A stretch of 64,000 bases of DNA, taken from assembly GCA_016704445.1 (NCBI GenBank), contig JADJAE010000029.1, forward strand, positions 1 through 64,000, written 5' to 3'. This stretch comes from Deltaproteobacteria bacterium (lineage in GTDB: Bacteria; Myxococcota_A; Polyangia; Polyangiales; Ga0077539). Shown here one piece after another: positions 28,445 to 37,811 of the stretch. Positions within the stretch are counted from its first letter, which is position 1, and the number at the start of each line of letters is the position of its first letter. Below the pieces are notes generated by a model. It was not told the DNA's origin and ran no database searches. It saw nothing but the letters and a program-made list of their open reading frames with translations. The translations under genes were made by a program, and so were the position numbers.

Positions 28445-28484
28445 GGGCTTCGTGGCGCGAGACGTTATCATCGGTGGTGAATTG

Positions 28485-28907
28485 ATGGCGCAGCCGGGCA
28501 CCTCGTCGCTGTCCACGACCACGCCGCTGGAGGGCGCTCCGTCGCTGCTGCCGCTCGCCCGTGGGCTGCTCGACGCGCTGGGCCTCGGGGGCTTCGAGCT
28601 CCCTACGGAGGAGGCCTTCGCGCGGCCGCTTCGGCTCTCTCGCGAGCTCGGCGAGGTGCGGATCTCCATCGAGCGGCGCTCCCTCACGGTGGACCCCTAC
28701 GCGGGAGGCGCGAGCGACGAGCAGACGCTGCGCGTGGAGGGAGCGCCCCCCGGGCGGCTGCGGGTGTCCATCGCCGAGATCGCCTGGGTGGGTCAGGAGC
28801 TGGAGGTCGCGGCGAGGGGATCGCCCGAGTGGGTGTCGGCGATCGCCGCCGTGGTCGAGGCCTTCGTCGCGCAGCACGAGCGACGACCCGCGAAGGACCC
28901 CGGCTGA
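28485..28907 (+). CDS. Hypothetical protein (140 aa)
   Basis: ATG 28485 is preceded by GGTGGTG. The protein is acidic, with a Ser/Thr-rich start and a compact alternating C-terminal part ('RLRVSIAEIAWVGQELEVAA'), probably soluble. No family is recognised. Divergent from the hypothetical gene ending its 5' side at 28444, so both may share a control region. Confidence 0.55.
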   Translation: MAQPGTSSLSTTTPLEGAPSLLPLARGLLDALGLGGFELPTEEAFARPLRLSRELGEVRISIERRSLTVDPYAGGASDEQTLRVEGAPPGRLRVSIAEIAWVGQELEVAARGSPEWVSAIAAVVEAFVAQHERRPAKDPG

Positions 28908-28928
28908 CGAGGAGCCCGCTCGTGGCGC

Positions 28929-29945
28929 TCAGCGACGCAGCGCGTGCAGCGCCCAGGTGACCAGCGCGATCGGCGCCACGTAGACCGTCGCCCACCCGAG
29001 GCCCCAGCCCAGCGCCCGCGCCAGCGAGCCTTCGCACCCGTGGCGGTCGTTGGCGACGCGCCCGATGGCCCGCATGAAGAGCCAGTACATCAGGAAGAAC
29101 ACCAGCGGCAGCGCGAGCTCGACGAGCACCCACGCCGCGCCGAGCGCCAGACTCAGCACGATCGCGAGCGCCAGCATGGCGAGCAGCCCCTCGCCGTCGG
29201 CGCCGCAGCCTCCGAGGCCGTCGGCCCACCCGCTGCAGCCGCTCTTGGCGGGCGCGGGGTCGTCGCCCTTCACGGCGGGAGGACGGTTCCAGGGGGTGAA
29301 ATAGACGAAGTCGTCGCGGAGGCGAAAGCCGCGGTAGAGCAGGGTGGTCAGCGCGGCCACGACGATGATCCACCAGAGCGAGAGCACCAGCTCGGTCTCG
29401 ATCCATCGGGGGAGGCGCATCGAGGCGGGGAGCATCACGGCCGATCCGGCGAAGGCGGCCAGCATCACCAGCGCCGTGGCGCGGGCCGACACCCGCGGCG
29501 CGGCGGCCATCAGCACCTGACGGGCGCTCGCTCGGTAGATCGACCCGGCGCGCTCGGGGATGGGCTCGGGGATGGGCTCGTCGGGGTCGCGGTGCTCGAC
29601 GACGACCCGTGCGCCGCGGCCCGAGAGCGCGATGGCGGCGGCGATGCCGAGCGCGGTCACCACCCCGACGACGACCTCGATGGGGGAGCTCTCCCAGACG
29701 CCGAAGCGACGCTCTGCGAAGAGCCCCGCTGCCCCGGTGATCAGGAGGAACGACACCGCCAGCGACACGCGGCGCGCCGCCCGGGTGGAGTGCTCGTAGG
29801 CGCACCGAGCGCACATCGGCTGCGCGTCGACGCGGAAGCGGTAGCACTCGTCGCAGAGGGTGCGGCTGCACCCGGCGCAGCGCACGACGGAGTCGCGGCG
29901 AGGGTGGTTGCGACAGGGCGGCGGAAGCTTCGGCAAGGCGCTCAT
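28929..29945 (-). CDS. Membrane protein with N-terminal B-box-like zinc-binding motif
   Basis: About 338 aa from ATG 29945. The first 60 residues carry a Cys/His cluster of B-box type: C..H followed by 'CAGCSRTLCDECY' and 'CARC' with a further His, enough ligands for two zinc ions. The rest has about six hydrophobic segments and a short Cys/Gly-rich loop ('SGCSGWADGLGGCGADG'). Fusions of B-box-like motifs to membrane regions are common in myxobacterial proteins of unknown function. Topology would put the zinc module in the cytoplasm. Confidence 0.65.
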   Translation of the reverse strand: MSALPKLPPPCRNHPRRDSVVRCAGCSRTLCDECYRFRVDAQPMCARCAYEHSTRAARRVSLAVSFLLITGAAGLFAERRFGVWESSPIEVVVGVVTALGIAAAIALSGRGARVVVEHRDPDEPIPEPIPERAGSIYRASARQVLMAAAPRVSARATALVMLAAFAGSAVMLPASMRLPRWIETELVLSLWWIIVVAALTTLLYRGFRLRDDFVYFTPWNRPPAVKGDDPAPAKSGCSGWADGLGGCGADGEGLLAMLALAIVLSLALGAAWVLVELALPLVFFLMYWLFMRAIGRVANDRHGCEGSLARALGWGLGWATVYVAPIALVTWALHALRR

Positions 29946-30062
29946 CGGGTGGGCGATGATGTCACCACCGGCGGGGCAAAGCGCGCCAGGGAGACTGCGA
30001 TATGCCATGGCAGGTGCAGAAGAGGAGGCGCTGCTCTACGCTCGCGACCGGAGGCAATCACG

Positions 30063-30443
30063 ATGGAACGAAGAATGATCCTGCGAGCGCTGGCGGTGGT
30101 GCTGGTGACGGGGGTGGTGACCGGGGCGCGTCCGGCCGAGGCGCAGCACCCGATCGTCGACGTGTCGGGGGAGTGGAACTCGGTGTTCGCGGGCGGCACC
30201 TCGACGCTGCGGCTGACGCAGTACGGGGCCACGGTGGTGGGCGTCTACGGGAGCAGCGCCTCGATGCCCGGCGCGATGGCGGGCCGGGTCAACGGCCGAC
30301 TGATGCTCGGACGGTGGACCGACGCGTCGTCGTCGGGAGGGTTTCGGTTGGAGTTCTCGCCCGACGGGCGGCGCTTCGCCGGCACCTGGGGGCGCACGGT
30401 GGACTCGAACACCTCCGGCGGCCCCTGGATCGGCAGCCGCTGA
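30063..30443 (+). CDS. Small secreted protein with signal peptide
   Basis: 126 aa. A type I signal peptide ('ILRALAVVLVTGVVTGA', cleavage likely after AEA) is followed by a ~100-residue beta-rich domain containing 'SGEWNSVFAGGTSTLRLTQ' and 'FSPDGRRFAGTWGR'. The pattern of a tested substance-free 'GxW..' beta protein is seen in many exported hypothetical proteins. A GGAGG lies 9 bases before the ATG. Confidence 0.65.
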   Translation: MERRMILRALAVVLVTGVVTGARPAEAQHPIVDVSGEWNSVFAGGTSTLRLTQYGATVVGVYGSSASMPGAMAGRVNGRLMLGRWTDASSSGGFRLEFSPDGRRFAGTWGRTVDSNTSGGPWIGSR

Positions 30444-30446
30444 CGC

Positions 30447-31118
30447 CTAGCGCCCCGTCTCGGCCGCGCTCTCCGCAATCGCCCTGAACTCCGCCGCGTC
30501 GAGGTGCTGCGGCGTGTAGCTCGCGCCCGCCATCTGGAGCTGCCTCCAGAACGAGCGAAGGTGGTTTCTCGACCCTCGCTCGAGGGTGTCGAGCGTCGCC
30601 CGGACGTCGGCGCTCGTCGCGACGCCCCGCATCTCGCGGATGTCCGCGATGTCGAGCTCCTCGATCTCGGCGCCCACCTGGAGCGCCGCCACGGTCGACG
30701 CGCTGCCCCTCGCCACGAGCGCATCGTGGAGCGATTGCAGCGTCGGATCGGCGAAGCTCGCCGCGGCTCTGCCCGCGCTGGGGTCGGGTATGCCGTAGCG
30801 ATCGAGCAGCGTCTTCACGGCCTCGGTGTGCATCTGCTCGCTCGCGGCGATGTTGCTGAAGACCATGCTGCGCCCCTGCAGCGCGACGTACACGTCGTGC
30901 GCGAGCTTCTCCTCCTCGCGGAGCCACCGTAGCAACGCGGCCTCGTCGGCGAAGCGCGCGCTCCCGTCGGCGGTCACGGCGTCGTAGGCCGCGGCGTCGT
31001 AGGCCGCGGCGTCGTAGCGGTTGCCGCCGTTGCCGCCGTTGCCGTCGTTGCCCGCGTCGCCGCAGGCGGAGAGCGATGCGCCGAGCGCGACGATCATGGG
31101 AATGAGGTAGGCCTTCAT
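30447..31118 (-). CDS. DUF2202-like ferritin-fold lipoprotein
   Basis: 223 aa. Lipobox 'LGASLSAC' with Cys at ~20 marks a lipoprotein. A Gly/Asn linker and a two-copy AAYDA repeat precede a helical domain with 'LREEEKLAHDVYVALQG', 'SEQMHTEAVKTLLDRY' and 'LERGSRNHLRSFWRQL', the Glu/His spacing of DUF2202 ferritin-like proteins. Metal binding is expected for the family but not proven. ATG 31118 is backed by a strong GAAGGAGA 9 bases upstream, ruling out the longer frame that runs into the A/C-rich patch. Confidence 0.75.
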   Translation of the reverse strand: MKAYLIPMIVALGASLSACGDAGNDGNGGNGGNRYDAAAYDAAAYDAVTADGSARFADEAALLRWLREEEKLAHDVYVALQGRSMVFSNIAASEQMHTEAVKTLLDRYGIPDPSAGRAAASFADPTLQSLHDALVARGSASTVAALQVGAEIEELDIADIREMRGVATSADVRATLDTLERGSRNHLRSFWRQLQMAGASYTPQHLDAAEFRAIAESAAETGR

Positions 31119-31214
31119 GACGATGTCTCCTTCGGGGGGATCACCCGGTGGGAGCCAGCGCTCCGGCGCGTGGGTTCGCGCGTCCCTCCGAAGACGGCTC
31201 TTTCCCTGCCGTGG

Positions 31215-31372
31215 GCATTTAAAACATAACACCCAAAACATTTAAACCCCATCCTTAAAAACATCCCCCAAAAAAAAAAAAAAACCAAAAAACAAACCCC
31301 ATACCCAAAAATTTAAAAAAAAAACAAGCCCCCCCCCAAGACCCCCTAAAAACACCCCCCACTTCAACCCGT
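31215..31372. other. A/C-only low-complexity patch (suspected consensus artefact)
   Basis: About 158 bases consist nearly wholly of A and C with two isolated G and few T, including runs of 14 and 10 A. The local G+C content falls far below the rest of the window. It lies between the 5' end of the DUF2202 gene and the stop of the FAD oxidoreductase. Flanks are normal sequence. I consider it unresolved consensus; any promoter or terminator here cannot be read. Confidence 0.7.
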
Positions 31373-31388
31373 GAGCCCCCGCGCGCCG

Positions 31389-32996
31389 TCAGCGCCGCGA
31401 GGGCATCGCCAGCGGGCGCAGGTACCGCAGCGCCGCCGTGGGCTCGGCCGCCACGGCGCTGAGCAGGCCGCCCGCGAAGGCCCCCATCACCCCCGCCGAT
31501 CCCACGTCACAGCCCGACAGGAACAGGTTGCGGATGGGCGTTCGCGGGCGCAGCCAGGGGTTGCGGTAGCGGTCGGGCGTCGACACGACCCCGTAGATCG
31601 CCCCCGCGGCGGGGTTGGCGAAGTGCTCGGTGGTCAGCGGCGTCGAGAGCTCGGCGTGGCGCAGCATCGGCTCGAGCCCCGGGCGATGCTTGAAGAACAG
31701 CTTCAGCATCCTGGCCTTGAGGTCGGCCTTGAGGGCCTCGTACTCGGGGCCGCGCTTCATCCACGCGCTGCCTCGCCACTTCGCGAAGGACTCGTAGGGC
31801 ACGAAGGTGACGATCTCGCCCGTGTGTAGCATCGAGGGGCCGGGGTCGTGCGACGGGTCCTTCAGCGACGGGTATGAGGTGTAGAGCAGCGGCGGCAGGG
31901 CGTCGGAGGCGGTGAAGTCCCAGGCCGTGAGCTCCGTGTCCCAGGTCTCCCAGAACCACTGGTTGGCCGCCCCCGCGCCGGCCTTGGTGATGTCTCCCTC
32001 GAAGCCCATGTAGAGGCACACGTGCGCGGGCGACGGGGGCATGGAGTTCACCGCGGCGGCCCACTCGCTCGGCCTCGCCTCGGGCGGAACGAGTTGCGAC
32101 ACCGTCACCAGCGCGTTGGCGGCGCTCACCACCCGGTCGGCGCGGATCTCCTCGCCGTCCTTCATGCGCACCCCCACCGCGGCGCCGTCCTCGATGAGGA
32201 TGTGGTCGACCTCGGCGCGAATGCGCGTCCAGCCGCCGGCGTCGGCGACCGTGCGCAGCATCGTGCGGGCGATGTTTCCCGCGCCTCCCACCGGGTAGTA
32301 GGCCCCGTGGAGGAAGTGGTGCACCACCGAGGCGTGGATGGCGAAGGACCCCTGGCTGGGCGGCGATCCGTAGTAGCCCCACTGCCCGGCGAGCACGGTC
32401 TTGAGCCGAGGGTTGGTGGTGATCTCGTCGAGCACCGATCGCAGCGTGCGGTCGGTGTAGCGCGAAGAAGCTCGCAGGGTGAGCGGCGAGAGGGCCGTGG
32501 CGAGGCCCTCGGGCAGCACCCGCGAGGCGTAGTAGCCCCACATGGCCGAGACCGCGTGGCGCACCTCGGAGAAGTACCGGTCGATGGCCTCCCGCTCGTC
32601 GGGGAAGGCCTCGTAGAGGTTCTCCTTGTACTGCCTCCGGTTGTCGGGAAAGGAGATGTCGAAGCCGTCGGGGTAGTGGAAGTGCTCGTACTCCGCCCCC
32701 AGCGAGGCCCACTTCAAGCGACCGCCGGTGAGGTCGCCCAGGATGCGCCCGAGCAGCGCCTTCTCGGTGACCTCGCCGATGGCGTGCACCCCGACGTCCC
32801 AGTGCCAGCGCTTGCGCTTGAACGAGTGCGTGAACCCGCCAGGGACGTAGTGCCGCTCCAGCACCAGCACCCGCTTGCCCAGCTTCGCCAGGATCGCCGC
32901 GGTCGTCATGCCCCCCATCCCCGAGCCGATCACGATGTAGTCCCAGTGTTGGGACGGGGCCGTTCGGCTCCAGGGTCGGTCGTCGTCTCGCTCCAT
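31389..32996 (-). CDS. FAD-dependent phytoene desaturase/retinol saturase-like oxidoreductase
   Basis: 535 aa. The N-terminal Rossmann motif 'VIGSGMGGMTTAAILAKLG' followed by 'VLVLERHYVPGGFTHSFKR' is typical of the CrtI/RetSat group, and the C-terminal 'NLFLSGCDVGSAGVMGAFAGG' is its FAD-binding end. Members desaturate or saturate polyenes such as carotenoids and retinol; the substrate here is unknown. ATG 32996 has GGAGGAT 9 bases upstream. Pirin gene lies upstream in the same direction but with a 100-bp gap. Confidence 0.82.
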   Translation of the reverse strand: MERDDDRPWSRTAPSQHWDYIVIGSGMGGMTTAAILAKLGKRVLVLERHYVPGGFTHSFKRKRWHWDVGVHAIGEVTEKALLGRILGDLTGGRLKWASLGAEYEHFHYPDGFDISFPDNRRQYKENLYEAFPDEREAIDRYFSEVRHAVSAMWGYYASRVLPEGLATALSPLTLRASSRYTDRTLRSVLDEITTNPRLKTVLAGQWGYYGSPPSQGSFAIHASVVHHFLHGAYYPVGGAGNIARTMLRTVADAGGWTRIRAEVDHILIEDGAAVGVRMKDGEEIRADRVVSAANALVTVSQLVPPEARPSEWAAAVNSMPPSPAHVCLYMGFEGDITKAGAGAANQWFWETWDTELTAWDFTASDALPPLLYTSYPSLKDPSHDPGPSMLHTGEIVTFVPYESFAKWRGSAWMKRGPEYEALKADLKARMLKLFFKHRPGLEPMLRHAELSTPLTTEHFANPAAGAIYGVVSTPDRYRNPWLRPRTPIRNLFLSGCDVGSAGVMGAFAGGLLSAVAAEPTAALRYLRPLAMPSRR

Positions 32997-33097
32997 GGCG
33001 TGGATCCTCCGACCCGCGTCGTAGCCCGCATCGGCGATCGCAGGCAACGCGCTCGATGGGGCATCGCGCCCTGAGCAGGGCGGAGGATCCATGCCCT

Positions 33098-33796
33098 TCA
33101 GGCCAGATCGAAGAGCAGCACCTCGGCGCCGTCGACGCCTTCGATGCTCACGGCCCCTTCGTCCGAGAGGGCCGCCGCGTCGCCCGCGCCGAGCTCCTGC
33201 CCGTTGACCCGCGCCCGGCCGCGGGCGACGTGCACCCACGCGTGCCGCCCCGGCGCCAGCTCGTGCCGCGCGCCCTGACCGCTCGCGAAGAGCCCCGCGT
33301 ACAGCCGAGCGTCGGTGTAGACCGTCACGCTCCCTCCGCCCCCGTCGGGCGAGGCGACGAGCCGGAGGCGGCCGTCCTTCTCCTCGCGGGAGAAGCTCTT
33401 CTGCTCGTAGCCCGGCGCGATGCCAGGCCGCGAGGGGAGCAGCCAGATCTGGAGGAAGTGCACCAGCTCCGTCGACGAGGCGTTGAACTCGCTGTGCGCG
33501 ACGCCGGTGCCCGCGCTCATGCGCTGCACGTCCCCGGGCCGGATGACGGACCCGGTGCCCATCGAGTCCCGGTGCTGGAGCCCGCCCTCCAGCACATAGG
33601 AGATGATCTCCATGTTCTGGTGACGGTGCGTGCCGAAGCCCTTCGAGGGCTGCACCCGGTCTTCGTTGATCACCCGCAGCGAGCGGAAGCCCATGTGCGC
33701 CGGGTCGTGATAGTCGGCGAACGAGAAGGTGTGAAAGCTGTTGAGCCAGCCGTGGTCGGCGTGGCCGCGCTCTTCGGCGCGTCGGATGGTCATCAT
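33098..33796 (-). CDS. Pirin family protein (YhaK/quercetinase-like bicupin)
   Basis: 232 aa. Cupin metal site in 'GFGTHRHQNMEIISYVLEG' (His, His, Glu) and 'GDVQRMSAGTGVAHSEFN' match pirins. A second cupin follows. Some members oxidise quercetin, others act as redox-sensing regulators. ATG 33796 is preceded by AAGGAGAG. Cytoplasmic. Confidence 0.88.
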   Translation of the reverse strand: MMTIRRAEERGHADHGWLNSFHTFSFADYHDPAHMGFRSLRVINEDRVQPSKGFGTHRHQNMEIISYVLEGGLQHRDSMGTGSVIRPGDVQRMSAGTGVAHSEFNASSTELVHFLQIWLLPSRPGIAPGYEQKSFSREEKDGRLRLVASPDGGGGSVTVYTDARLYAGLFASGQGARHELAPGRHAWVHVARGRARVNGQELGAGDAAALSDEGAVSIEGVDGAEVLLFDLA

Positions 33797-33899
33797 GGGT
33801 GCTCTCCTTCTTTGCTTCGGGCGGGCCGCTGCCCGCCGTCCCATGCCCTCCATGATGGCCACGGTCTCCCCATCAGGGAAATCGGCCAGATGGTCATAT

Positions 33900-34958
33900 A
33901 TGCTCGCGCGGATGCCACGCTCCTCTTCCCCATGGCTTGCCTCGCTCGGGGCGCTCTCTCTCTGTGCCCTGACCGCGTGCAGCGACAGCGGCGCCCCGGT
34001 GGACGCGTCCACGCCCGACGTCGTCGACGTGCCCGCGAGCGACGTGCCCGCGAGCGACGTGCCCGCCGCCCTGCTGCGGCGCTGCCCGACCGCCGGTCGC
34101 GGCGCTGTCGAGGGGGACCACTGCTTCGTGCTCACTCCCTCGGAGTCGGGGCTCCCCGCGGCGGGCGCGAACGCCGCCGAGGACCAGTACGCGCTGCGCC
34201 CCGCGAGCGCCGCGCGCGGCCAGCTGCTGCTCTTCTTCAACGGCAGCGGCGGATCGCCTCGCGGCGGCATCGCTTCCGCAACCACCAGCTTCTACAGCGT
34301 CGCCCGGGCGCAGGGTCTCCACGTGCTCGCGGTGAGCTACCGCTCCGATGAGGCGATCGGGGTACTCTGCGCCACCGCGGCCGACCGGGACGCGTGCTTC
34401 CTGCAGACGCGCACCGCCGTGCTCACCGGCGAGTACCAGGACGGGGCCGCCGCGAGCCTCCGTGGCATCGAGCGTCACGAGGGTGTGTACGCGCGCCTCC
34501 TCGCCGCCCTCGTCGCCCTGGCGCGGCGCGATCCCACCGGGGGCTGGGATGCCTTCTTCGACCCGGCGATGCTCGCGACGCCCCTGCGCGCCGTGCGCTG
34601 GGAGCGCGTGATGGCGTCGGGGCACTCGCAGGGGGGCGGGCACGCGGCGCTGCTCGGGAGACGACACGCCCTCGCGAGGGTGATCGCCCTGGCGTCTCCG
34701 TGCGACAGCACCCGCGGGGCCGCCGCGCAGTGGCTCGTCAACGACGGCTCCTACGCGACAGACCCCGCCACGCGCTTCTTCGGGCTGGGCGCGCCGGGGG
34801 ACACGATCTGCCCCGGGTACCCCGCGACCTGGGAGAGCCTCCGCATGGCCCCCGCCGCGCGCATCGCCGACGCCGTGGTGTGCGGCGAGGGAGCGCACGG
34901 CGCCCCCATCGCCTGCGTCGAGAACGCGGGGCGCTGGGAGCGGCTGCTGCGGCCGTAG
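33900..34958 (+). CDS. Lipoprotein alpha/beta hydrolase
   Basis: 352 aa. A lipobox 'LSLCALTAC' is followed by an Asp/Val/Pro linker with 'VPASD' repeated. The catalytic part has a nucleophile elbow 'ASGHSQGGGHAALLG' (Ser in GxSxGG) and an oxyanion-like 'LFFNGSGGSPRG'. A late 'GEGAHGAP' may hold the His. Cysteines suggest disulphides outside the cytoplasm. Substrate unknown. ATG 33900 is chosen because it gives the signal peptide; upstream bases overlap the divergent pirin gene's 5' region. Confidence 0.75.
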   Translation: MLARMPRSSSPWLASLGALSLCALTACSDSGAPVDASTPDVVDVPASDVPASDVPAALLRRCPTAGRGAVEGDHCFVLTPSESGLPAAGANAAEDQYALRPASAARGQLLLFFNGSGGSPRGGIASATTSFYSVARAQGLHVLAVSYRSDEAIGVLCATAADRDACFLQTRTAVLTGEYQDGAAASLRGIERHEGVYARLLAALVALARRDPTGGWDAFFDPAMLATPLRAVRWERVMASGHSQGGGHAALLGRRHALARVIALASPCDSTRGAAAQWLVNDGSYATDPATRFFGLGAPGDTICPGYPATWESLRMAPAARIADAVVCGEGAHGAPIACVENAGRWERLLRP

Positions 34959-35051
34959 CGCGGCGGCCTGACGGGGGATGAGGGTGCGCCGCGCCGCGAG
35001 GGCTCCACTCTGCCCCCCACTTTTCTCTGCGGTGTCGTAGAGGGGGCCTCC

Positions 35052-36095
35052 ATGTTGCTCGACCTCCACCGTCACCTCGAAGGGTCGCACAGCCCTCGCG
35101 CCCTCCTCGACGTCGCCCTCGCCTTCGACATCCGCAACCCCCTCTTCTTCGACGTCGCGACCGGCCATGCCGTCGCCCCGGAGGTGCTGGCGCGGCAGCT
35201 CACGATGCAGTCGCCTTCGGACGACGCGTCGGTGTTCTATCAGTGCATCGTGAAGGCCCGCGCGGCGTACGTGAGCGTCGAGGCCATCGGCGCGCTGGCG
35301 GGCAAGGCCTTTCGCGAGGCGGCGGACGACACCGACGGCTTCGAGATGCGGCTCTCGCTCTTCTCGATGGCGCGCACCCTCATCGAGCACCAGGGGCGGG
35401 CGTGGAGAGACGTGGCGCCGGTGGAGTTCGCCGAGCGGTACGCGCGGCCCGTGCTGCAGGCGGTGCTCTCGGCGCGCGACGAGGCCTCCCGGGAGACGGG
35501 CAAGCCGATGCTGGTTCGCCTCGGGCTGTCGCGCACCTTCGAGAGCGAAGCTCACTACCGGGCCCTGGCGGCGATGGCGCGAGAGCACGCGGGCGCGCTC
35601 GTGGGCCTCGACGTGCTGGGCATCGTGATCGGCGCGGACACCGAACCCCTGTCGCCGGGGCTGCTCGACGTGCTGGCGACGCTGCGCCGCGACCTGCCGG
35701 ACCTCACCATCCACGCCGGGGAGTTCGCGGACCACGCCTCCGTCGACCGCACGCTCGCGCTCTCGCCGCGAGGCATCGGCCACGGCGTTCACTCGCTGCA
35801 GAGCCCCGCCACGCTGGAGCGCCTCGCGAGGGAGGGCGTCACCCTGGAGGTGTGCCCGACGAGCAACCGGCTGCTCATCCCGACGGCGCTTCGGGCGCTC
35901 GAGGCCGCGCACGGGGGCGCGACGCCGCTGAAGGCGCTGCAGCGGGCGCAGGTGCGCTGCGTGCTGGGGAGCGACGACCCGACGCCGATGGGCACGTCGT
36001 TTCGCCGCGAGGTCGAGGTCGCGAGAGGGCTCGGCGTCGACATGGCGCAGCTCGAGGCCGACACGGGGCGTCGCTGGGCCGAGCTGACGGGGTGA
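35052..36095 (+). CDS. Adenosine deaminase family protein
   Basis: 347 aa, a metal-dependent TIM-barrel hydrolase. Motifs in order: 'LHRHLEGS' (two metal His), 'LTIHAGEF' (His and catalytic Glu), 'RGIGHGVHSL' (His), 'CPTSNRLL' and 'VLGSDDPTPMG' (metal Asp). These match adenosine/adenine deaminases, though the altered 'LEGS' and the N-terminal insert leave the nucleobase specificity open. Cytoplasmic, stands alone. Confidence 0.85.
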   Translation: MLLDLHRHLEGSHSPRALLDVALAFDIRNPLFFDVATGHAVAPEVLARQLTMQSPSDDASVFYQCIVKARAAYVSVEAIGALAGKAFREAADDTDGFEMRLSLFSMARTLIEHQGRAWRDVAPVEFAERYARPVLQAVLSARDEASRETGKPMLVRLGLSRTFESEAHYRALAAMAREHAGALVGLDVLGIVIGADTEPLSPGLLDVLATLRRDLPDLTIHAGEFADHASVDRTLALSPRGIGHGVHSLQSPATLERLAREGVTLEVCPTSNRLLIPTALRALEAAHGGATPLKALQRAQVRCVLGSDDPTPMGTSFRREVEVARGLGVDMAQLEADTGRRWAELTG

Positions 36096-36188
36096 GAGCG
36101 CATGAGGGGCCCCGCTGCTCAGCCGAGGACGCTCGCGCTCGCTGCCGCCACGCCGCCTCGCACCGCGGGGTGGTAAGAGAACCGCACC

Positions 36189-36632
36189 ATGCGAAAGCGT
36201 CATTTCCTCTTCGGTCTGATCTCGCTCCTCTCGCTCGGCCTCCCCGCGGGGGCCGACCCGGGGCTGTCTCGTCCGACGATCACGGTGCCGCGCGGCCCGC
36301 GACCTGGCGCGCTCCGCACCCGTGACCTGCGCGTGGGCACCGGCGCCGTGGCGGTCGCGGGCAGGGAGGTGGAGGTGCAGTACGTCGGCGTCGCGTGGTC
36401 GACCGGCCGCGAGTTCGACGCCTCATGGAACCGCGGGAGCCCGTTCCGCTTCAACCTCGGCCGCCGGATGGTCATCGCCGGGTGGGATCAGGGCGTCGCA
36501 GGGATGCGCGTGGGCGGCCGCCGCGAGCTGGTGATCCCGCCGTCGCTGGGCTACGGCGAGCGGGGCGCTGGGGGCGCCATCGGCCCCAACGAGACGCTGA
36601 TCTTCGTCGTCGACCTCATCGCGGTGCACTGA
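36189..36632 (+). CDS. FKBP-type peptidyl-prolyl isomerase, exported
   Basis: 147 aa. A signal peptide ('FLFGLISLLSLGLPAGA') precedes one FKBP domain with 'VEVQYVGVAWSTGREFDASW', 'FNLGRRMVIAGWDQGVAGM' and 'VIPPSLGYGERGAGG', all standard for the fold. It should assist folding in the periplasm. No dimerisation domain of FkpA type is present. Confidence 0.9.
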   Translation: MRKRHFLFGLISLLSLGLPAGADPGLSRPTITVPRGPRPGALRTRDLRVGTGAVAVAGREVEVQYVGVAWSTGREFDASWNRGSPFRFNLGRRMVIAGWDQGVAGMRVGGRRELVIPPSLGYGERGAGGAIGPNETLIFVVDLIAVH

Positions 36633-36673
36633 ACTCGCGCGGCGCCGTCGTGCGATCCTCCGGGCACCCACCG

Positions 36674-37693
36674 ATGGCCCTCTCGCACCGCCTCGCGCCG
36701 CTCGCCCTCCTCCTCACCCTCGTCGGCTGCTCCGACCCTTCGCCCGCGTCCGTCGACGCCTCCGCGTCCGATGCGTCCGACGCGTCCGATGTCTCCGCCC
36801 CCGTCGACACACCCGATGCGCGCGCCTCGTCGCCCGTCGACCCCGCGCTCTTCGACTGCCGCGCCCGCGCGATGATCCCCGCCCGCGCCTCCACCGTGCC
36901 CTTCGCGTGCGGCACCGACCCCACCTGCCGCACGCCGCAGGTGATGGGCCACCGCGGCGCGGGAGGGTCCTTCGGATTCATCGCCCCGGAGGACACCCTC
37001 TCGGCCTACCGGGCGGGCATCGCGCTCGGCATCGAGTACGTCGAGACCGACCCGAGGCCCACCATGGACGGCGTGCTGGTCAACATCCACGACGACACCG
37101 TCGACCGCACCACCGACGGGACGGGCGCCGTCGACCAGATGACCTTCGAGCAGGTGCGCGCGCTGCACATCCGCGCCGACGGCCTCGCCGGGGACTTCTC
37201 CTGCGAGCGGGTGCCTACGCTGAGGGAGATCCTGGAGACCTGCCGCGGCCGGGTGATCGTGGTCATCGACGCCAACAAGACCGACCGGGTCGACCTGCTG
37301 GTGCAGGCCATCCGCGAGGCCGACGCGGTCGACTCGGTGGTGTTCAGCACCAGCAGCATCGACAAGGTGCGCCGCGCCCTCGCGATGGAGCCCCGCATCC
37401 GGGCGCACATCCGCCCCGACACCGTCGCGGCCATCGCCCAGCAGCTCGACATGCTCGCCCCGGTGGTCCCTGCCATCGTGGAGCTGCGCCGCGCCGATGT
37501 GCGGGCTGGAGCGTCTATCGTCCACGCGCGGGGCTCTCGCGTCGCGACGGACATCTTCGGCGAGGACGCCGTCGCGGCCATCCGCGGCGACACCTCGCTC
37601 TACCTCAACGCGTTCAACGAGGGCGCGGACATCGTGCAGTCCGACCGCCCCTCGCAGGTGCTCGACGCGCTGCGCCGCGCTAGCCGGCGCTGA
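36674..37693 (+). CDS. Glycerophosphodiester phosphodiesterase lipoprotein
   Basis: 339 aa. Lipobox 'LLTLVGC', then an Asp/Ala/Ser repeat linker. The GDPD TIM barrel shows 'VMGHRGAGG' (catalytic His-Arg), 'APEDTLSAYRAGIALG', 'VETDPRPTMDGVLV' and 'HDDTVDRTTDGTG' (second His). It hydrolyses glycerophosphodiesters to glycerol-3-phosphate and an alcohol, here presumably in the periplasm or outer membrane. It follows the FKBP gene by 41 bp and may be co-transcribed. Confidence 0.9.
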   Translation: MALSHRLAPLALLLTLVGCSDPSPASVDASASDASDASDVSAPVDTPDARASSPVDPALFDCRARAMIPARASTVPFACGTDPTCRTPQVMGHRGAGGSFGFIAPEDTLSAYRAGIALGIEYVETDPRPTMDGVLVNIHDDTVDRTTDGTGAVDQMTFEQVRALHIRADGLAGDFSCERVPTLREILETCRGRVIVVIDANKTDRVDLLVQAIREADAVDSVVFSTSSIDKVRRALAMEPRIRAHIRPDTVAAIAQQLDMLAPVVPAIVELRRADVRAGASIVHARGSRVATDIFGEDAVAAIRGDTSLYLNAFNEGADIVQSDRPSQVLDALRRASRR

Positions 37694-37811
37694 GGTCCCC
37701 CTGCTGCGCGCCCCGGAGGCCGCGGGGTACTTCGCCGAGCTCTACCTTCGGTCCGATGCCGCGCAGCGTGACCTTCGCGGCGCTCCGAGGAGGGATACTC
37801 TCCCCCCCGCA

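Noticed and set aside
28239..28484. Upstream extension of the 140-aa gene
   Set aside because: It overlaps the divergent gene completely and lacks natural composition.
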